A stretch of DNA of 64,000 bases from a virus, in IMG/VR virus record IMGVR_UViG_3300050821_002122, positions 62,001 to 126,000 of that record; one strand, written 5' to 3'. Shown in pieces: positions 10,151 to 19,183 of this stretch. A program made the position numbers and the translations under genes. The stretch's first letter is position 1; each line of letters opens with the position of its first letter. Under the pieces are notes generated by a model. That model saw only the letters and a list, made by a program, of their open reading frames with translations, did no database searches and was not told where the DNA came from.

Positions 10151-10166
10151 TCAGAAAGGAAAGACA

Positions 10167-10733
10167 ATGACCACGTATTCCGCATTAGTGTATCCTCTGA
10201 CGCAACCAGGTCAACCGTATTCTCGCCCGGACACGCCACCGACGTTTGGTAACCTGTACGGAGTGTCGCCGACCTGGAATCCATATTCAGCGAACGATGT
10301 GGATCGTACAGAATATTGGGAGGACACTGCAGGCACGCTGACTGAATCGCAGGTTATTCTCATGCTGTTTGGCCTGACGGGTGTACAGAATCAACAGATC
10401 GAGATATTGACCCAAGCGTACCAGAATGCCATTATTCAGCCAGTAGCGTATACCAGTGTTGGGGGTGTGGCACAGACCTATCAGGCTGATCTGGCATCGC
10501 AGCAGAATGTGTTGTACTCGATTGCAGGCTCCGCTGCCACCCAGACCACTCCGCAAGGTTTTTATTGGGTTGCTGCTGATAATACGCAAGTGCCGTTCAC
10601 GTATGCCGATCTGCAAGGTTTGGCTGCTGCGATGTTGGCCCAAGGTGCTCCTGCGTTTGCACGTTTGCAGGCACGCAAGGCCTCGGTACGCAATGCGCAG
10701 AACGTGGACCAAGCCCGCATGATTGTCTGGTAA
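10167..10733 (+). CDS. DUF4376-like tail protein
   Basis: Product of 188 residues. The C-terminal half (GFYWVAADNTQVPFTYADL, then LQGLAAAMLAQG and an Ala/Arg-rich helix) resembles the DUF4376 domain found beside phage tail-fibre genes. The N-terminal part is Pro/Tyr-rich and unlike anything I recognise. It has a GAAAGGAAAG ribosome site and the next gene starts 10 bases after its stop. Probably a fibre-associated or fibre-assembly protein; family assignment rests on pattern similarity only. Confidence 0.65.
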   Translation: MTTYSALVYPLTQPGQPYSRPDTPPTFGNLYGVSPTWNPYSANDVDRTEYWEDTAGTLTESQVILMLFGLTGVQNQQIEILTQAYQNAIIQPVAYTSVGGVAQTYQADLASQQNVLYSIAGSAATQTTPQGFYWVAADNTQVPFTYADLQGLAAAMLAQGAPAFARLQARKASVRNAQNVDQARMIVW

Positions 10734-10743
10734 AGGAACGATC

Positions 10744-10968
10744 ATGGATTTCGGAGATGAGGGACAAGAAATAACTGAGAACTTACGCGCTGACGCAATA
10801 GCAAAGGTAAGGAGTGAGGCAAGGACCAACAAGTTTCCGATTACCGGCACTTGCTACAATCCTTTATGTGGCGACGATTCGCCTGATCGACCATTCTGTA
10901 GTAAGGAATGTCGGGACGAGTATGATCGAGTCGAAGTCCTGAACAGGAGAAACGGCCATGGCCACTAA
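10744..10968 (+). CDS. Small zinc-finger-like protein
   Basis: Product of 74 residues. I chose ATG 10744 because AAAGGA lies just upstream; a TTG further upstream overlaps the previous gene. A cluster C-x4-C near the middle followed by C-x3-C (YNPLCGDD, FCSKEC) gives four Cys in the spacing of a small treble-clef or FCS-type zinc finger, followed by a basic helix. Such small proteins are frequent in phage late operons; their role is unknown. It overlaps the next gene by 11 bases. Confidence 0.65.
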   Translation: MDFGDEGQEITENLRADAIAKVRSEARTNKFPITGTCYNPLCGDDSPDRPFCSKECRDEYDRVEVLNRRNGHGH

Positions 10969-11344
10969 TAATATTATCGGTACTCCGAGTCCACCCATGA
11001 GCCTTGGCTTGCAGTTGGGTGTTATGAAGGGGCGCAATCAGATACAGCGAAACATCGGTACGTTCAGCGCGTTGTACGAAGCAACAGGTAGCCGTATCGC
11101 GGCCGATTACGTGGAGCTAGGGCCTGGTCAGATATACCAGTCCAATGCGAATGAGCAGATAACACGCCTCGTTGTATCCACTAGCGGGTCGCTGGCATTC
11201 GTGGGATTCAAGGGCACAGCAGAGATTGATCTTACCGTCAGTCAAATGCTGGTCTTGGACGATACGTTGACCTCGTTCTCATTGGCGAATAACGGCACTG
11301 TCCTGATTCGCCTTGAAGTAGATTACGTAGCGGTACCGACGTAA
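10958..11344 (+). CDS. Unknown beta-rich structural protein
   Basis: Product of 128 residues, last gene of the plus-strand operon. The N-terminus is Pro/Gly-rich, and the C-terminal 80 residues alternate hydrophobic and polar residues (beta sandwich-like: ITRLVVST, TAEIDLTVSQMLVLDD, GTVLIRLEVDYVAV). Position at the end of the fibre locus suggests a minor virion or capsid-decoration protein, which is inference. Ribosome site ACAGGAGA. Confidence 0.6.
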   Translation: MATNNIIGTPSPPMSLGLQLGVMKGRNQIQRNIGTFSALYEATGSRIAADYVELGPGQIYQSNANEQITRLVVSTSGSLAFVGFKGTAEIDLTVSQMLVLDDTLTSFSLANNGTVLIRLEVDYVAVPT

Positions 11345-11345
11345 G

Positions 11346-11380
11346 AAAGGGGACGATCATTCAAGATGATCGTCCCCTTT
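11346..11380. terminator. Bidirectional terminator between convergent operons
   Basis: Perfect 15-bp inverted repeat: AAAGGGGACGATCAT and ATGATCGTCCCCTTT around the 5-base loop TCAAG. The A/T ends give a T tract in both directions. It lies between the last plus-strand gene and the last minus-strand gene, as expected for a terminator serving both. Confidence 0.93.
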
Positions 11381-11381
11381 G

Positions 11382-11639
11382 TCATACTCGCCTGAATTTC
11401 TCTGCGAAGTCGGACTCTGTAAAACTTCTGCAAATCCCACTAGGGTAGACTACTATCCAATCCCCTTCACTTATGACCTGAGTGGTTAGTCTGCGAAAGG
11501 TATTGGCCAATACTCCACGCTGTATGGATTTACCAAATACATGAGTTGACCAGACATTGCTTATCAGACCGCCGTAGGTTTCAATTCCATTCCAGCGCTC
11601 TGCCCAAACGTTGACTGGTACCGAAACGAACTGATCCAC
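11382..11639 (-). CDS. Small PGDYG-like protein
   Basis: Product of 85 residues starting at GTG (AAGGG upstream). The C-terminal part, ISEGDWIVVYPSGICRSFTE followed by a short FAEKFRRV end, resembles the small GDWI-type domain found in many phage hypothetical proteins, where the end matches an F-x-x-x-Y/F-x-x-V pattern. Function unknown. It is the last gene of the minus-strand baseplate operon, next to the shared terminator. Confidence 0.55.
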   Translation of the reverse strand: MDQFVSVPVNVWAERWNGIETYGGLISNVWSTHVFGKSIQRGVLANTFRRLTTQVISEGDWIVVYPSGICRSFTESDFAEKFRRV

Positions 11640-11649
11640 GGCTTAGCCC

Positions 11650-11937
11650 TTATTGCGGCAGCTGAACGATGTGGATGCCAGTCGTAACGCCACCAACAAC
11701 GGTCACGTCTTGCGTGTCCGTCAGGCTGCCTGAAGTGGCGGTAACTTGCAGCGTGCCGGCCATGGAGCCGGTGATCACTGCGGTTTTGCCATCAGCCGAT
11801 GGAACGATGGTTGCCTTGGTGGCATCCGATACCGTCCAGGTTACTGCGCCCGGCAGTTCGCCGGTTGGGTTGCCAGCAGCATCTGCGTCCAGAGTCAGAC
11901 CCAGGGTAACTGCTACGCCGGAAGTGAGGTTGATCAT
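11650..11937 (-). CDS. Small Ig-like (BIG2-type) virion protein
   Basis: From ATG 11937 the product has 95 residues and is a single bacterial Ig-like domain: strand repeats, the VTWTVSDATKATI signature, DGKTAVITG and TLQVTATSG. Such domains decorate phage tails and capsids and bind cell-surface carbohydrate weakly. AAAGGAATC precedes ATG 11937. The same frame stays open to a second ATG at 12048, also with a ribosome site (TAAGGAAAC), which would add 37 Cys-rich hydrophobic residues. I prefer the short form because it begins at the domain boundary. Confidence 0.7.
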   Translation of the reverse strand: MINLTSGVAVTLGLTLDADAAGNPTGELPGAVTWTVSDATKATIVPSADGKTAVITGSMAGTLQVTATSGSLTDTQDVTVVGGVTTGIHIVQLPQ

Positions 11938-12057
11938 TTTGATTCCTTTGAAGAGAAGACCAGGCGCTTTATAGACAATATGCAATGGGCCGCCCTTACA
12001 CCCAGTACATAATATGTGGCTAAGCCACATAAAGAGATTACAGAACATGATGTTTCC

Positions 12058-13698
12058 TTACCATGTGAGGTTACAGAGACCGTCAGAACCATCGCCACCT
12101 TTACCGCCAGCACCAGTAGACGTGGATATATAGCAAGCGCTGCCACCTCCACCACCCGCGCAGTTGCCAGCAGCATCCCCACCTGGTATACCTGCAGGAC
12201 CTGTTGCTCCGCGTGCCGCTGCACCGCCAGTACCGAATTGTGAACTCGCACCAGGACCACCTGCGCTGCCGAAGTAACCATCAGTGCCATCAGTACCACC
12301 TGGATTGCCACCAGCACCACCTGCACCTGATGCGCCACTCGGTGGACCAAATCCAGCACCTCCGCTAGCACCTTGACCACCGTTTAGCGTAAGTACTACC
12401 ACGCTGTTTACCGTAATTATTGTGGCGGCTCCGCTAGTACCGGCTGCACCATTGCCGCCTGGTGCAATACCACCAGCACCACCAAGGCCTTTTGCGCCTA
12501 CGGTAATGACCACGTTGTCACCAGGATTAACAGGAATAGTGACCCCAGTGGCTGTTTCAGCTACCCCACCTCCACCTCCGCCCCCACCAGCATTATATTC
12601 AGTACCTGGGGTGTGGTCCGGCGTTACGCCTGCGCCAGCGCCGCCAGCGCCACCTCCACCGCCGCCTGCGTCTGCATAGAGGAAATTGACTCCTGCTGGA
12701 ACGGTGAAGTTATAGGTGCCTGCCGTGGTGTGGGATAGCGACCTGGCAAGCACTGCTGCATGATCGATAGTCAGCGATAAAGTCGCCGTAGGACCGCTCA
12801 AAATCACCTGGCCAGTAGTGTCTCCGGTGACTATTAGCGTCGTCTGTAGTATGTCATTACAGAAGATAGCTATATTAGAACCCACCACAGGAGGTATATC
12901 CGTCAGCGCTGTGGTGAAGTGGAATGTTTGGTTGCCACCACTGGAGGTTACCGAACTGCATGCCCTCATATAGCCGTCTTCCGTCTCGATCACGTAGTTA
13001 CGTGGAGTAGACGTATTGTTGACGTTGATTTGAGCCGCAACGGTCACATCATTCAATGTGCCGCCTGTAACGATAGGCGTTGCCACCAGATGGTAGTTTG
13101 TACCCATGGACCAATGAGTATCTGTAGCCTGGTGAATCCATGACGAGTTGCCATTAGCATCCAGTTCACGCACCAGTATGGAAGGTATGTCCGGGTTCGC
13201 CGAAAGCGCAGGCGGATAGACATCGGCCCAGTGATCGACCTCCCAGATCATTGGAGGTTCTGCCATCAGTGTGTCGACCTTGAAGATCGCAACCGGCTGT
13301 GTCAGCTTGATCAGGCAATGGAACGTGTAGGTCGACAGTACATTGGTACCCAGGCTGCTGTATTTCGTTTGTTGAACGGCGAATGCAGCCTTTGCAAACA
13401 TCACGGGACCTGCAATGTCCAAAGCCACTTCACCGAAATTGAATGGACCGGCATCGGCTGGTATCTTGCAAATGACGTCCAGCGTATTGTCACCCACATA
13501 TTTGTAGGTCGAAGGTACACCGCTATAAAGCAGAGTACCATTCAGATCGGTATCCGTCGGCAGCGGATCGTAGCCGAACGCAGAACCTACCCTGAAACCT
13601 ATGATATTCACAAACGGACCAGTAGGGGTAGCTACTTCGGCCGCTGCCATACCGACGTTGGTGATAATCAGAAGGGGTGCTGTGAGAGGATCACTCAT
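12058..13698 (-). CDS. Tail fibre/collar protein with glycine-rich C-terminus
   Basis: Product of 546 residues. The N-terminal ~150 residues (IITNVGMAAAEVA, GPFVNIIGFRVG, PFNFGEVALD) look like the attachment region of phage tail-collar fibre proteins (DUF3751-like). The middle is beta-rich. From about residue 335 onward the chain is a Gly/Ala-rich domain with GGGGGGAGG and GAGGxGG runs, the kind of polyglycine-helix bundle seen in receptor-binding phage adhesins such as the S16 gp38 type. It is therefore a likely adhesin. It begins the fibre-proximal end of the baseplate operon; ribosome site AAAGGAA. Confidence 0.75.
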   Translation of the reverse strand: MSDPLTAPLLIITNVGMAAAEVATPTGPFVNIIGFRVGSAFGYDPLPTDTDLNGTLLYSGVPSTYKYVGDNTLDVICKIPADAGPFNFGEVALDIAGPVMFAKAAFAVQQTKYSSLGTNVLSTYTFHCLIKLTQPVAIFKVDTLMAEPPMIWEVDHWADVYPPALSANPDIPSILVRELDANGNSSWIHQATDTHWSMGTNYHLVATPIVTGGTLNDVTVAAQINVNNTSTPRNYVIETEDGYMRACSSVTSSGGNQTFHFTTALTDIPPVVGSNIAIFCNDILQTTLIVTGDTTGQVILSGPTATLSLTIDHAAVLARSLSHTTAGTYNFTVPAGVNFLYADAGGGGGGAGGAGAGVTPDHTPGTEYNAGGGGGGGGVAETATGVTIPVNPGDNVVITVGAKGLGGAGGIAPGGNGAAGTSGAATIITVNSVVVLTLNGGQGASGGAGFGPPSGASGAGGAGGNPGGTDGTDGYFGSAGGPGASSQFGTGGAAARGATGPAGIPGGDAAGNCAGGGGGSACYISTSTGAGGKGGDGSDGLCNLTW

Positions 13699-13721
13699 TA
13701 TTTATTCCTTTGTTGTAGCAA

Positions 13722-14795
13722 TCAGAACAAACGTCCCGAAATGCAGTTGAGTGGACGGTTCTGTTGGTCCCGAGTTAAATTGAAGAAGTAGTTTGCGAGA
13801 CCAAAGCTCGGGTCTTGCAGAGTTGGGTACGTACCCAACGAAGTCGATGTGCCGACCGGGTCGCTCGCTATATCGCTCCAGCTTAGGTTCATGATACCCG
13901 TACCTGGTGCTCCGCCAAAGATTTCCAACCCGCCTTCATGAATAGCCCTATAATCAGGATAGAATTTGAAGAACCACTTACGGGCAAGCAGATTAGGCGT
14001 AGAGGTCGCGTCCGTTACCAATATGCCGTTGATTCGGAATTGCGAACAGCGTTGATACACAAAGCCCCATGCACCACATTCCCAACCCATCAGACCAAAA
14101 ACTGTCGTGTTGTCCGTGATATTGATAACACTACCGAACAACTGCAAATTAGATCGCGTACCTTGCCCAGCGGTAATGAAATCTACAGCACCAGTTGCAT
14201 GGGCACCACTTGGCAAATTAATCCAGACGCCCATAAGAATAACTTGACTATCTATGTTGCTAGGGCTTGCAATAAGAATGATACCAGCTTGACCACTCGA
14301 ACCAACATCAATGCCTACATTGATAATTGGCCTCTGAAGATCTGACATGTCACATGGTCGAGTAGTGCCATTGGCAAGCGGACCATCGAAGTCTCCGTAT
14401 TGGGGATCACCATAAAAGGTCAATTGTATGGTACCATAGCACGGGAAACTGTCGACAGTAGTGAATGTCTCACCAGCTTTCAATGCTATTATGGTAGATG
14501 CGTTAAAAAACCCGTTGGCCAAATCGATCAGGTGATGGAGTGTAAAATCAAGGGTCTTAAATGGCAGAGCCTTACTACCGTCGTTGGGAGCACCATCAAT
14601 ACCAGCTGCCGCAACATAGTACACCTGCTTTAGCAGTAATGGTCCTGCGTATAGGCCATCAGGATTATTGCGAAGCAGATTGTAGAATACACCGCTCAAA
14701 GGTACTGCGCTGGAATCCAACGCTTCGCCCGTACTGAGAGGGCGATGAGTTGCTGTTGCGTTGTCGTAGACTACGGGTGGGAGTATAGTGGGCAT
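13722..14795 (-). CDS. Putative beta-helical tail protein
   Basis: Product of 357 residues next to the baseplate gene at 14797. It contains YYVAAAGIDGAPNDGSKALP, the opening pattern of right-handed beta-helix (pectate-lyase-like) phage proteins in which DGS is followed by a parallel beta repeat, and later short hydrophobic strands (IINVGID, GIILIASP, QVILMGVWI, LQLFGSVINI). This suggests a beta-helix fibre, spike or tail protein. Catalytic residues cannot be assigned. Start ATG has GGAACTAAT upstream. Confidence 0.65.
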   Translation of the reverse strand: MPTILPPVVYDNATATHRPLSTGEALDSSAVPLSGVFYNLLRNNPDGLYAGPLLLKQVYYVAAAGIDGAPNDGSKALPFKTLDFTLHHLIDLANGFFNASTIIALKAGETFTTVDSFPCYGTIQLTFYGDPQYGDFDGPLANGTTRPCDMSDLQRPIINVGIDVGSSGQAGIILIASPSNIDSQVILMGVWINLPSGAHATGAVDFITAGQGTRSNLQLFGSVINITDNTTVFGLMGWECGAWGFVYQRCSQFRINGILVTDATSTPNLLARKWFFKFYPDYRAIHEGGLEIFGGAPGTGIMNLSWSDIASDPVGTSTSLGTYPTLQDPSFGLANYFFNLTRDQQNRPLNCISGRLF

Positions 14796-14796
14796 A

Positions 14797-16005
14797 TTAG
14801 TTCCAGTACGGGGCGAATTGACCTGGGGCGACTTCGTAGAAGCCAGCAGGATTGGTTAAGAGTTTTCTGCGGTGCACACCAACACAACGAGCGCTTACTG
14901 CAACACCGTCTAATACCGTGAAACTGGATGTTCCGAACACAGGTATGCTTGAGCCAGTTGCCGTAAAGCCACTGATTTTGTACCACGTTACTGGACCGTA
15001 CACCAGATCATACTTGTTACCGGGTTTAGGATCACCGTAAAGCTGAATACCGATATCGCCTTCTACGGTTACATGCTGCGCCGAATTGGAATAGACCGGA
15101 GCCTTCATCGTATGTGCATCGTCAAGATACATCCAACCCGTTGGCTCTCCCAGTAGGAGCGCTGTCGAGAAGTCAGCAGGCACGCTATTCATTGCGTAAT
15201 AAGTAGTCGGCAGCTCATTAGTATTGAGAATATTTACATCTGGTGGCGTGGCACCGTTATTCTTGATGTTGGATATGACCACGTTCTCCATGCCGAAAAG
15301 TGCCATACCAACTATATCCGCAGTCTCTTTGGTCACGGCATCCACAACCTTCATATTGAATGAGGCATCGATGGCGATCAGCACGAGATTGTAGTTAGCG
15401 ATCTCGTAGAAGAACGACTGCAGGGTGCGGATATCCAGACCGCCGAGACCGCCGTAGGCCTCTATCAGAACGTGCGTTGTAGGATACCAAGTACCACCAG
15501 CCCAGATCGGTGTGCCAATCGAGGGATCGCCCTCTGATACGAAGGTCACGTAATCCTCAGTCCATTGATTCTGAATCTGAAGATCAGAGCCCAGGCAGTA
15601 GTTGATGAAGTCCATGAAACCCTGCGTGCCTTTGCCGAACCAGTAGATGCCAACGAATCGAGCAATCGTCTGGTACGCATCATCACTAACAACACCAGCA
15701 TTGTGCAGATTCATGCCCAGCATATTGACTGTTTTGGTTATTAAGTCTCGATCTGGTAGTGACCACGCATCCGCAGGTACGAGTTGCTGACTCTCCACAG
15801 ATATCTCTGTCTGTGGATTTTGAATCCACATATTTCTGATGTTAGATATGATCGAAATTTTATCGTCCACTGCAGGCCCCATTACAGCATCTATAGCGTC
15901 TGTATAAGCAACGAAATAGGGATTGCTACTAAGATACGGGGGAAGTAAGGTTGATCTTGGTATTTTTATACCATCACGCTGATTCTGTTTGTATGATTCT
16001 TCCAT
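14797..16005 (-). CDS. Putative baseplate wedge / tail protein I-like
   Basis: Product of 402 residues directly after the gp6/J-like gene. In many contractile tails the J gene is followed by a tail protein I or gp7-like wedge protein, so the call is mainly positional. The N-terminal helix-rich half contains RFVGIYWFGKGTQGFMDFIN, compatible with the fold of P2 I-like proteins that describe a short helical domain attaching fibres to the wedge. The C-terminal 150 residues look like a separate beta domain. No gap exists to the previous gene. Confidence 0.55.
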   Translation of the reverse strand: MEESYKQNQRDGIKIPRSTLLPPYLSSNPYFVAYTDAIDAVMGPAVDDKISIISNIRNMWIQNPQTEISVESQQLVPADAWSLPDRDLITKTVNMLGMNLHNAGVVSDDAYQTIARFVGIYWFGKGTQGFMDFINYCLGSDLQIQNQWTEDYVTFVSEGDPSIGTPIWAGGTWYPTTHVLIEAYGGLGGLDIRTLQSFFYEIANYNLVLIAIDASFNMKVVDAVTKETADIVGMALFGMENVVISNIKNNGATPPDVNILNTNELPTTYYAMNSVPADFSTALLLGEPTGWMYLDDAHTMKAPVYSNSAQHVTVEGDIGIQLYGDPKPGNKYDLVYGPVTWYKISGFTATGSSIPVFGTSSFTVLDGVAVSARCVGVHRRKLLTNPAGFYEVAPGQFAPYWN

Positions 16006-17763
16006 TTAGCCGCCTCGCGTTGGTGTGTTGGTGGCAAGTCGCTGCTGACGTTCGGCGAATTCGACGTTGACCGTCAAGCTGGCGAGTGAGTTGTAGCGAA
16101 TTGGGACGTCAGCGATCATGTTAGGTGGAGGACCAGCTGGGGTAATGGAACCATTGTCAGTGAACGTCAAAGGGCTCGTAGCTGGTATGGTTGCAAGCAG
16201 ACCAATTGCTCCGGCTTTACGACCCCACACTTTGTAAGTCACGATGTCTTGCAGAGGTGCCCAAGTCAGCAGTACAGCATCAGCAGCGGAATGACCAACT
16301 ACTTGTGGGAACACCCAATTATTCGGCGTACCTTCTTCGCCTGCTGTATTGACTGTGGACACAGAGTAAGCATAGACCAACTCGGTCAAAGTGCCGCCGC
16401 CAACGACGATCTCGTACTCCAGCAAGGGACTCAGCGGAGCGGTGACGATCATTGGATCGATAGGGTTGGTAACTATCACGTAACTTACTGCGCCGTTACC
16501 CGCGACCACACATGCGTTAATGAGGTCCGAGTTGTAGAAGTTCGTCATCAGCAAACCTGGGCGTGGTGCAAACAACTCGCGTAACGCTTCTTCGCAGTTT
16601 GCTTGAATGGTCGAAAGAACCGCCGAATTAAAGCAGTAGACGGTCAGATCGACAACACGTGGTACTGGTATTGGGTCCTGCCACAAGAAACGACATGCGT
16701 ACATCGTCACCGTTTGCAGGTAGGCAAGATAATCACGAATCTGATCTTGCGACCATGCTGTGCTAGTCAGTGCTGATATCCGAATGACATTCATCCACTC
16801 CAACGCCAGCGGATTGATGTCGCGCTGTGCTTGAGTAATCGAATCTATGATACCGCTGTAGACACCTATGGTTGCCAAATACTGGCTCTTCGTGACCGCC
16901 GACGAATAGGTACCGAACGCGCCACTAGACAGATTCTTGTAGGTTTGGATCGGTTGTTCGTCACCACCACCAGTTGGATTACTCAGCACTGTACCACTAA
17001 TGGAACTCATGCCGGTAACAGAGATTGGCTTATTGACCAGCACAAAACTCGTGCCGTCAGTACCTTGGGTAACTACATACTGCACGACGACAGTATCAGT
17101 AATCTGGGGTGTGGTGCCGAACTGTTGACTACCGAAGACTACCAGCAGACGACCATCGGAAGTCGAGATATCGGTGTATGCAGGCAGATCACGGTAATTC
17201 CATAATGTACCAAACGACTTAGGAAGTTGTGTGTCATTGACGAAGACCCGTACGTCTTGATCGGATACCGTGAACGAATCCTCATTCGACAGGAAGGTTT
17301 GGCGTGGTGAACCTAAACCAGACATTGCGAATGTCTGTACTTGACCTTGATTCAGATCGACGGTTAGGGGTACGTTCGCAACCAGATTGATTTGACTACG
17401 GTTGAAATAATACTGACCCGACGCCATAAACTGCGTGAATGGGTCAAGCGTGACATTGACTGTTGAGGTCAGCGACACCTGCATATCTGCTGGTAGCTTG
17501 CGGCCCAGTCGTAGACCTTGCATCTGGGTAATCGAACGCACAGCATCATCCGATTGAGCAGTCTCCGAGAACGAGTCCTCACGTGCCCGTACCAAACGCG
17601 CTTGCATGAATGCCCCAATAGCTGCATTCAATTCGATAAGCGTCTGACTGGTCATGGTCGTCAACTGACCTTGCCACACAGGATTGTTATTCAGATAGGT
17701 ATTGAACTGCGTGGTGAATTGAGAAAAATCCATCGTCAGGTCAGCTAATGATAATGTAGCCAT
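16006..17763 (-). CDS. Baseplate wedge protein, gp6 / baseplate J-like
   Basis: Product of 585 residues. An N-terminal ~130-residue region resembles T4 gp6 in placing a helix with QTLIELNAAIGAFMQARL before a beta domain. The central part has the baseplate-J pattern (VYSGIIDSITQAQRDINPLALEWMN is split over a conserved PGxV-like position) followed by a ferredoxin-like region VVDLTVYC. The C-terminus carries a fibronectin-like insert (VNTAGEEGTPNNW). It forms the inner ring of the wedge in T4-type baseplates. AAGGAG precedes the ATG, and gp25-like follows on the 5' side. Confidence 0.8.
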   Translation of the reverse strand: MATLSLADLTMDFSQFTTQFNTYLNNNPVWQGQLTTMTSQTLIELNAAIGAFMQARLVRAREDSFSETAQSDDAVRSITQMQGLRLGRKLPADMQVSLTSTVNVTLDPFTQFMASGQYYFNRSQINLVANVPLTVDLNQGQVQTFAMSGLGSPRQTFLSNEDSFTVSDQDVRVFVNDTQLPKSFGTLWNYRDLPAYTDISTSDGRLLVVFGSQQFGTTPQITDTVVVQYVVTQGTDGTSFVLVNKPISVTGMSSISGTVLSNPTGGGDEQPIQTYKNLSSGAFGTYSSAVTKSQYLATIGVYSGIIDSITQAQRDINPLALEWMNVIRISALTSTAWSQDQIRDYLAYLQTVTMYACRFLWQDPIPVPRVVDLTVYCFNSAVLSTIQANCEEALRELFAPRPGLLMTNFYNSDLINACVVAGNGAVSYVIVTNPIDPMIVTAPLSPLLEYEIVVGGGTLTELVYAYSVSTVNTAGEEGTPNNWVFPQVVGHSAADAVLLTWAPLQDIVTYKVWGRKAGAIGLLATIPATSPLTFTDNGSITPAGPPPNMIADVPIRYNSLASLTVNVEFAERQQRLATNTPTRGG

Positions 17764-17772
17764 TACTACTCC

Positions 17773-18195
17773 TTAAGGCGTGATTACCTCGGCCCAAGTT
17801 GCCGAGATTGGTTGTTTGGTAAGTGAATCAATACCAGCTACGCGAACATAGTAACCGGGTAGATTCAAATCTGCCTTAACGAAAGACTGCGAATAGTCTA
17901 AGACGATACGCGGCTCCCAGCGCGCTATTGCCTGTATCATGACGATCACCATCTTTGCAGCGGTTAGATCGTCAATCGGTTCTTCTAGCATCTGGTACCA
18001 CTCCGAACCGTACTCCGGTTGGAATATCTTGCCACGTGCACCGATCGGGCAATTGAAAAGATTGCGCAAACTTGAATTGGTGATAGACAGTTGATCTGGT
18101 AATCGATCAGGTAGCGGATCGATAGAGACCAACGTGTTGACATCAACCCACGTCGCGCCGGACAAGCTGAGCTGGTACGCTGTTACTGTTGCCAT
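17773..18195 (-). CDS. Baseplate wedge protein, gp25/gpW family
   Basis: Product of 140 residues, the usual size of the gp25 family. Family pattern: SSLRNLFNCPIGARGKIFQP, then the acidic helix LEEPIDDLTAAKMVI and IARWEPRIVLD, which matches the conserved EPR motif of gp25 and its type VI secretion homologue TssE. gp25 anchors the sheath to the baseplate. It has a strong AGGAGG ribosome site and sits between the PAAR and gp6-like genes, as in related phages. Confidence 0.92.
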   Translation of the reverse strand: MATVTAYQLSLSGATWVDVNTLVSIDPLPDRLPDQLSITNSSLRNLFNCPIGARGKIFQPEYGSEWYQMLEEPIDDLTAAKMVIVMIQAIARWEPRIVLDYSQSFVKADLNLPGYYVRVAGIDSLTKQPISATWAEVITP

Positions 18196-18204
18196 CTAAG
18201 CCTC

Positions 18205-18465
18205 CTAATTTGCATTGACGTTCGGGCTGCCGCTAACTATGGTGGCACCGCAACCAGCAGTAGCACCAACGGTTATCGTTTGCCGACCATTTGTTTTGGT
18301 TTGCGCTATTGCGGTCAAGGGTGTTACACCATGGCCACGGATAGGACAGTTATGCATATCACCCTGGCGTGCGACACCGATACCGTTTGCCTTTACGTCG
18401 GACGATGCTGATATGATGGTGCCTCCATGACTTGATGGATCACCTAATCTTGCGACTGCTGACAT
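18205..18465 (-). CDS. PAAR-repeat tail tip protein
   Basis: Product of 86 residues, a single PAAR domain. The family forms a cone that caps the central spike and holds a metal ion. Visible ligands fit the expected pattern: His13 (SSHGG), His38 and Cys40 (MHNCP) and Cys72 (GCGAT). The gene lies directly downstream of the spike gene it would cap. Ribosome site AAGGAC. Confidence 0.93.
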   Translation of the reverse strand: MSAVARLGDPSSHGGTIISASSDVKANGIGVARQGDMHNCPIRGHGVTPLTAIAQTKTNGRQTITVGATAGCGATIVSGSPNVNAN

Positions 18466-18474
18466 GGTTAGTCC

Positions 18475-19179
18475 TTAGTTGAGATTAATAGTTCCGCCGT
18501 GGATGTTGACGCTACCACTTCCCGTTATGTTGACATCGCTGCTTCCCGTGACGTTCACGCTAGCACCGTTGATGGTAATGTCTCCCGTAACACCGATAGT
18601 CAGAGAGCCACTGATGGTCCGTGTCTCATCGCCATCGATGGTGGTCTTCTCGTCACCGCTCACTGTCTGCGTTTCGTCACCGTCGATGGTCGAAGTCGAG
18701 TCACCAGGCACATGGGTAGTTCGATTGCCGTCAACATCATACTTGATGGTCAGACCACTCTGGTGTGTGAACTCCCATGCGCCAGTATCGTAGTTCACGA
18801 ATAGTTCGTTGCCGGCCGGGTCTTTGAAGCCCCACGTTTTAGGGTCTTTAAACTTCGGATTAGCATTAGCTTTGCTATATAGATCAAATTCGGAGATGCC
18901 GTAGTGAGCATTTCCATCTTGGAACTTGATAGCAACTTCGGAACCTACCGCGGGCGAGCCGTAGACACCCCAAGCGGAACCGATGCCGAAAGGGCTTTTC
19001 TTCGCAGGACCGATCCACGGTAGATCACCTTGACCTGGCTCAAACAGATTGGGGATAGATACCTTAATACGTCCAAGACCTTCTGGATCATCGTTGTCTT
19101 CTACCACACCGATTATGTAACCATGGTCAGTGGCATCTTTGGACGCCTGTTCGATACGGTCGTTCAGAGAGTTAAGCAT
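18475..19179 (-). CDS. Central spike protein, gp5/VgrG-like
   Basis: Product of 234 residues. Residues about 18-115 form the OB-fold (GYIIGVVEDNDDPEGLGRIKV, SEVAIKFQDGN), and residues about 145-234 are short repeats (DGDETQTVSGDEK, DGDETRTISG, NVTGSSDVNITGSGSVNIHG) that build the triple-stranded beta-helix of the cell-puncturing needle. Unlike T4 gp5 there is no lysozyme domain, so wall digestion may rest on the transglycosylase-containing protein at 21440-22879. It partners with the PAAR protein and the hub. Confidence 0.9.
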   Translation of the reverse strand: MLNSLNDRIEQASKDATDHGYIIGVVEDNDDPEGLGRIKVSIPNLFEPGQGDLPWIGPAKKSPFGIGSAWGVYGSPAVGSEVAIKFQDGNAHYGISEFDLYSKANANPKFKDPKTWGFKDPAGNELFVNYDTGAWEFTHQSGLTIKYDVDGNRTTHVPGDSTSTIDGDETQTVSGDEKTTIDGDETRTISGSLTIGVTGDITINGASVNVTGSSDVNITGSGSVNIHGGTINLN

Positions 19180-19183
19180 CTTA

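Noticed and set aside
11934-12380. Minus-strand Val/Gln/Leu-rich frame over the glycine-rich fibre end
   Set aside because: Off-frame reading of GGT/GGC repeats of the gene at 12058-13698.
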